64,000 nucleotides of DNA from Modestobacter sp. VKM Ac-2982 (GTDB taxonomy: Bacteria > Actinomycetota > Actinomycetes > Mycobacteriales > Geodermatophilaceae): positions 1 through 64,000 of the forward strand of contig NZ_JAPVBL010000002.1 in NCBI RefSeq assembly GCF_026967935.1, in the 5' to 3' direction. Position numbers and translations under genes: made by a program. Position 1 is the stretch's first letter; each line of letters opens with the position of its first letter. Under the pieces are notes generated by a model that saw nothing but the letters and a program-made list of their open reading frames with translations, was not told the origin of the DNA and did no database searches. Below are positions 62,847 to 64,000 of the stretch, one piece after another.

Positions 62847-63686
62847 TCAGCGGGCCGGGCGCAGCCGCAGGGTCTGGCCAGGGCGCAGCTGCGCGCACCG
62901 GTCGACGTCCGCGTCGGTGACGTACCCGATCACCGGGTAGCCGCCGGTCACCGGGTGGTCGGCGAGGAACAGCACCGGCAGCCCGGACGGCGGCACCTGC
63001 AGCGCCCCGCGGACCATCCCCTCGCTGGGCAGCTCACCCGAGCGCAGCCGGTCCAGCGGCGTGCCGTCCAGCCGCAGGCCGACCCGGTTGCTCTCGCTGG
63101 TGACCGCCCAGGCCTGACCGATGAGCGCGGCCCAGACGGCCTCGCCGAACCAGTCGGCCCGCGGGCCGGGCAGCACGGTGACGGTGAGCTCGCCCGCGGC
63201 CGGCTCGGGCACCGGGGCCAGGTCGACCCCGGGGGCCGGGTCGACCGGCTCGCCGACCGGCAGCACGTCACCGACGGCGACCACCGCGGGGCCGAGACCG
63301 GCCAGGACGTCGGTGGCCCGGGAACCCAGCACCGGCGGGACGGCGATGCCGCCGCGGACCGCCAGGTAGGTGCGCAGCCCGGCGACCGGTGGGCCGAGCC
63401 GGAGCTCCTGTCCCCGGCGCAGCACCGTCGGGGCGGCGTGCGGGGCACCGGGGCAGCGCGCCCCGGCGGTCACCACGAGCAGGTCGGCCTCGGCGCGGAC
63501 GGCCAGCCCGCCGAACGTCACCTCGAGCACCGCGGCGTCGGTGCGGTTGCCGAGCAGCCGGTTGGCCAGTGCGGCCGACGCCCGGTCGCAGACGCCGGAG
63601 CGGCCGATGCCCAGTGCGGCCTGTCCCGGGCGGCCGAGGTCCTGCACGGTGGTCAGCGGCCCGGTGGCCAGCACGGTCAGGCTCAT
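62847..63686 (-). CDS. pxpC: 5-oxoprolinase subunit C (KipA-like)
   Basis: A 279-residue member of the biotin-dependent-carboxyltransferase-like family. [45 protein letters not shown] is the conserved start, with [16 protein letters not shown] and [13 protein letters not shown] and [28 protein letters not shown] as further blocks. With PxpA and PxpB it opens 5-oxoproline to glutamate. Coupled to pxpB by an ATGA overlap. Confidence 0.95.
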   Translation of the reverse strand: MSLTVLATGPLTTVQDLGRPGQAALGIGRSGVCDRASAALANRLLGNRTDAAVLEVTFGGLAVRAEADLLVVTAGARCPGAPHAAPTVLRRGQELRLGPPVAGLRTYLAVRGGIAVPPVLGSRATDVLAGLGPAVVAVGDVLPVGEPVDPAPGVDLAPVPEPAAGELTVTVLPGPRADWFGEAVWAALIGQAWAVTSESNRVGLRLDGTPLDRLRSGELPSEGMVRGALQVPPSGLPVLFLADHPVTGGYPVIGYVTDADVDRCAQLRPGQTLRLRPAR

Positions 63687-64000
63687 CGCGGTGCCGCCAC
63701 GAAACGCACCCGGGTGCCCGGCCGGAGCAGCGCGGCCGGTTCACGACCGAGGTCGAACACGGCGACGTCGGTGCGCCCGATCAGCTGCCAGCCGCCGGGC
63801 GACTCGCGCGGGTAAACGCCACTGAACTCCCCGGCCAGCGCGACCGAGCCCGGCGGCACCTTGGTGCGCGGGGTGGCCCGGCGGGGCACGTCCCACTGCC
63901 CGCCGGGCTCGGTGAGGTAGCCGAAGCCGGGCGCGAAGCCGCAGAAGGCCACCGTCCACTCGGCGCCGGTGTGCCGCTCGACCAGCCCGGCCGGGGTGAG
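63683..64000 (-). CDS. pxpB: 5-oxoprolinase subunit B (KipI-like), 5' part outside the window
   Basis: The C-terminal 105 residues of a PxpB/KipI protein. [32 protein letters not shown] matches the core, followed by [39 protein letters not shown], the classic block. The reading frame is open to the right end of the window, so the N-terminus is missing. It forms the two-subunit carboxyltransferase-like unit with PxpC. Confidence 0.93.
   Translation of the reverse strand, partial: LTPAGLVERHTGAEWTVAFCGFAPGFGYLTEPGGQWDVPRRATPRTKVPPGSVALAGEFSGVYPRESPGGWQLIGRTDVAVFDLGREPAALLRPGTRVRFVAAPR

Overview
The window is a very GC-rich, tightly packed actinobacterial chromosome segment with short intergenic gaps, many GTG starts and many start/stop overlaps. 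The gene set (InhA-type enoyl reductase next to FabG1, actinobacterial [2Fe-2S] ferrochelatase, SigF/RsbW pair, Ku/LigD repair, XRE-MurA fusion, DUF5709 protein) fits a soil or stone-dwelling actinomycete. I favour the Geodermatophilaceae (Blastococcus, Geodermatophilus, Modestobacter), but that is inference, not proof. No rRNA, tRNA, CRISPR, transposase or integrase was found, and no gene-free stretch exceeds about 300 bases.

Layout. 52-3139: an IclR regulator divergent from a two-gene P450 system (three-domain reductase plus a CYP199-type P450) predicted to O-demethylate para-methoxylated benzoates. 3363-15735: a SARP-type regulator followed by an unusual oxidative cluster (animal-type heme peroxidase, a 752-residue unknown, a LodB/halogenase-like flavoprotein, two unknowns, a Gmad2-LysM protein, a lipase-like hydrolase and a GMC oxidoreductase). 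It is the least explained part of the window. 15793-16959: a membrane protein with a SLATT-like N-terminus. 17110-24760: an aromatic ring-cleavage operon (cyclase, flavin hydroxylase, extradiol dioxygenase, FAH-type hydrolase, C-C hydrolase) divergent from a LysR regulator and an MFS permease.

25212-30613: fabG1-inhA-hemH, an unknown gene, nfeD and an SPFH gene, in the same order as in Mycobacterium. 30728-33999: sigma factor with anti-sigma factor, topoisomerase IB, and an anti-anti-sigma factor. 35740-39146: a NHEJ set in which LigD is split into phosphoesterase-ligase and polymerase proteins. 39195-43642: purU, furA-catalase with a perfect palindromic operator, and flavohemoglobin. 43923-52559: mixed housekeeping and accessory genes, including PAC2, AI-2E family, PPOX, a SatD-like autoregulator with a membrane partner, and an XRE-MurA fusion. 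52575-56328: a MarR repressor divergent from an RND pump. 56393-64000: two MFS permeases, a GH13 enzyme, DUF2254 and spermidine-synthase-like genes, and 5-oxoprolinase subunits C and B (B cut by the window end).

Together the genes describe a stress-hardened aromatic degrader with DNA end joining, peroxide and NO defence, a general-stress sigma cascade and two aromatic-acid catabolic modules. A recurrent feature is leaderless expression: several genes have a hexamer with A at position 2 and T at position 6 ending 6-8 nt before the start codon and no Shine-Dalgarno sequence.
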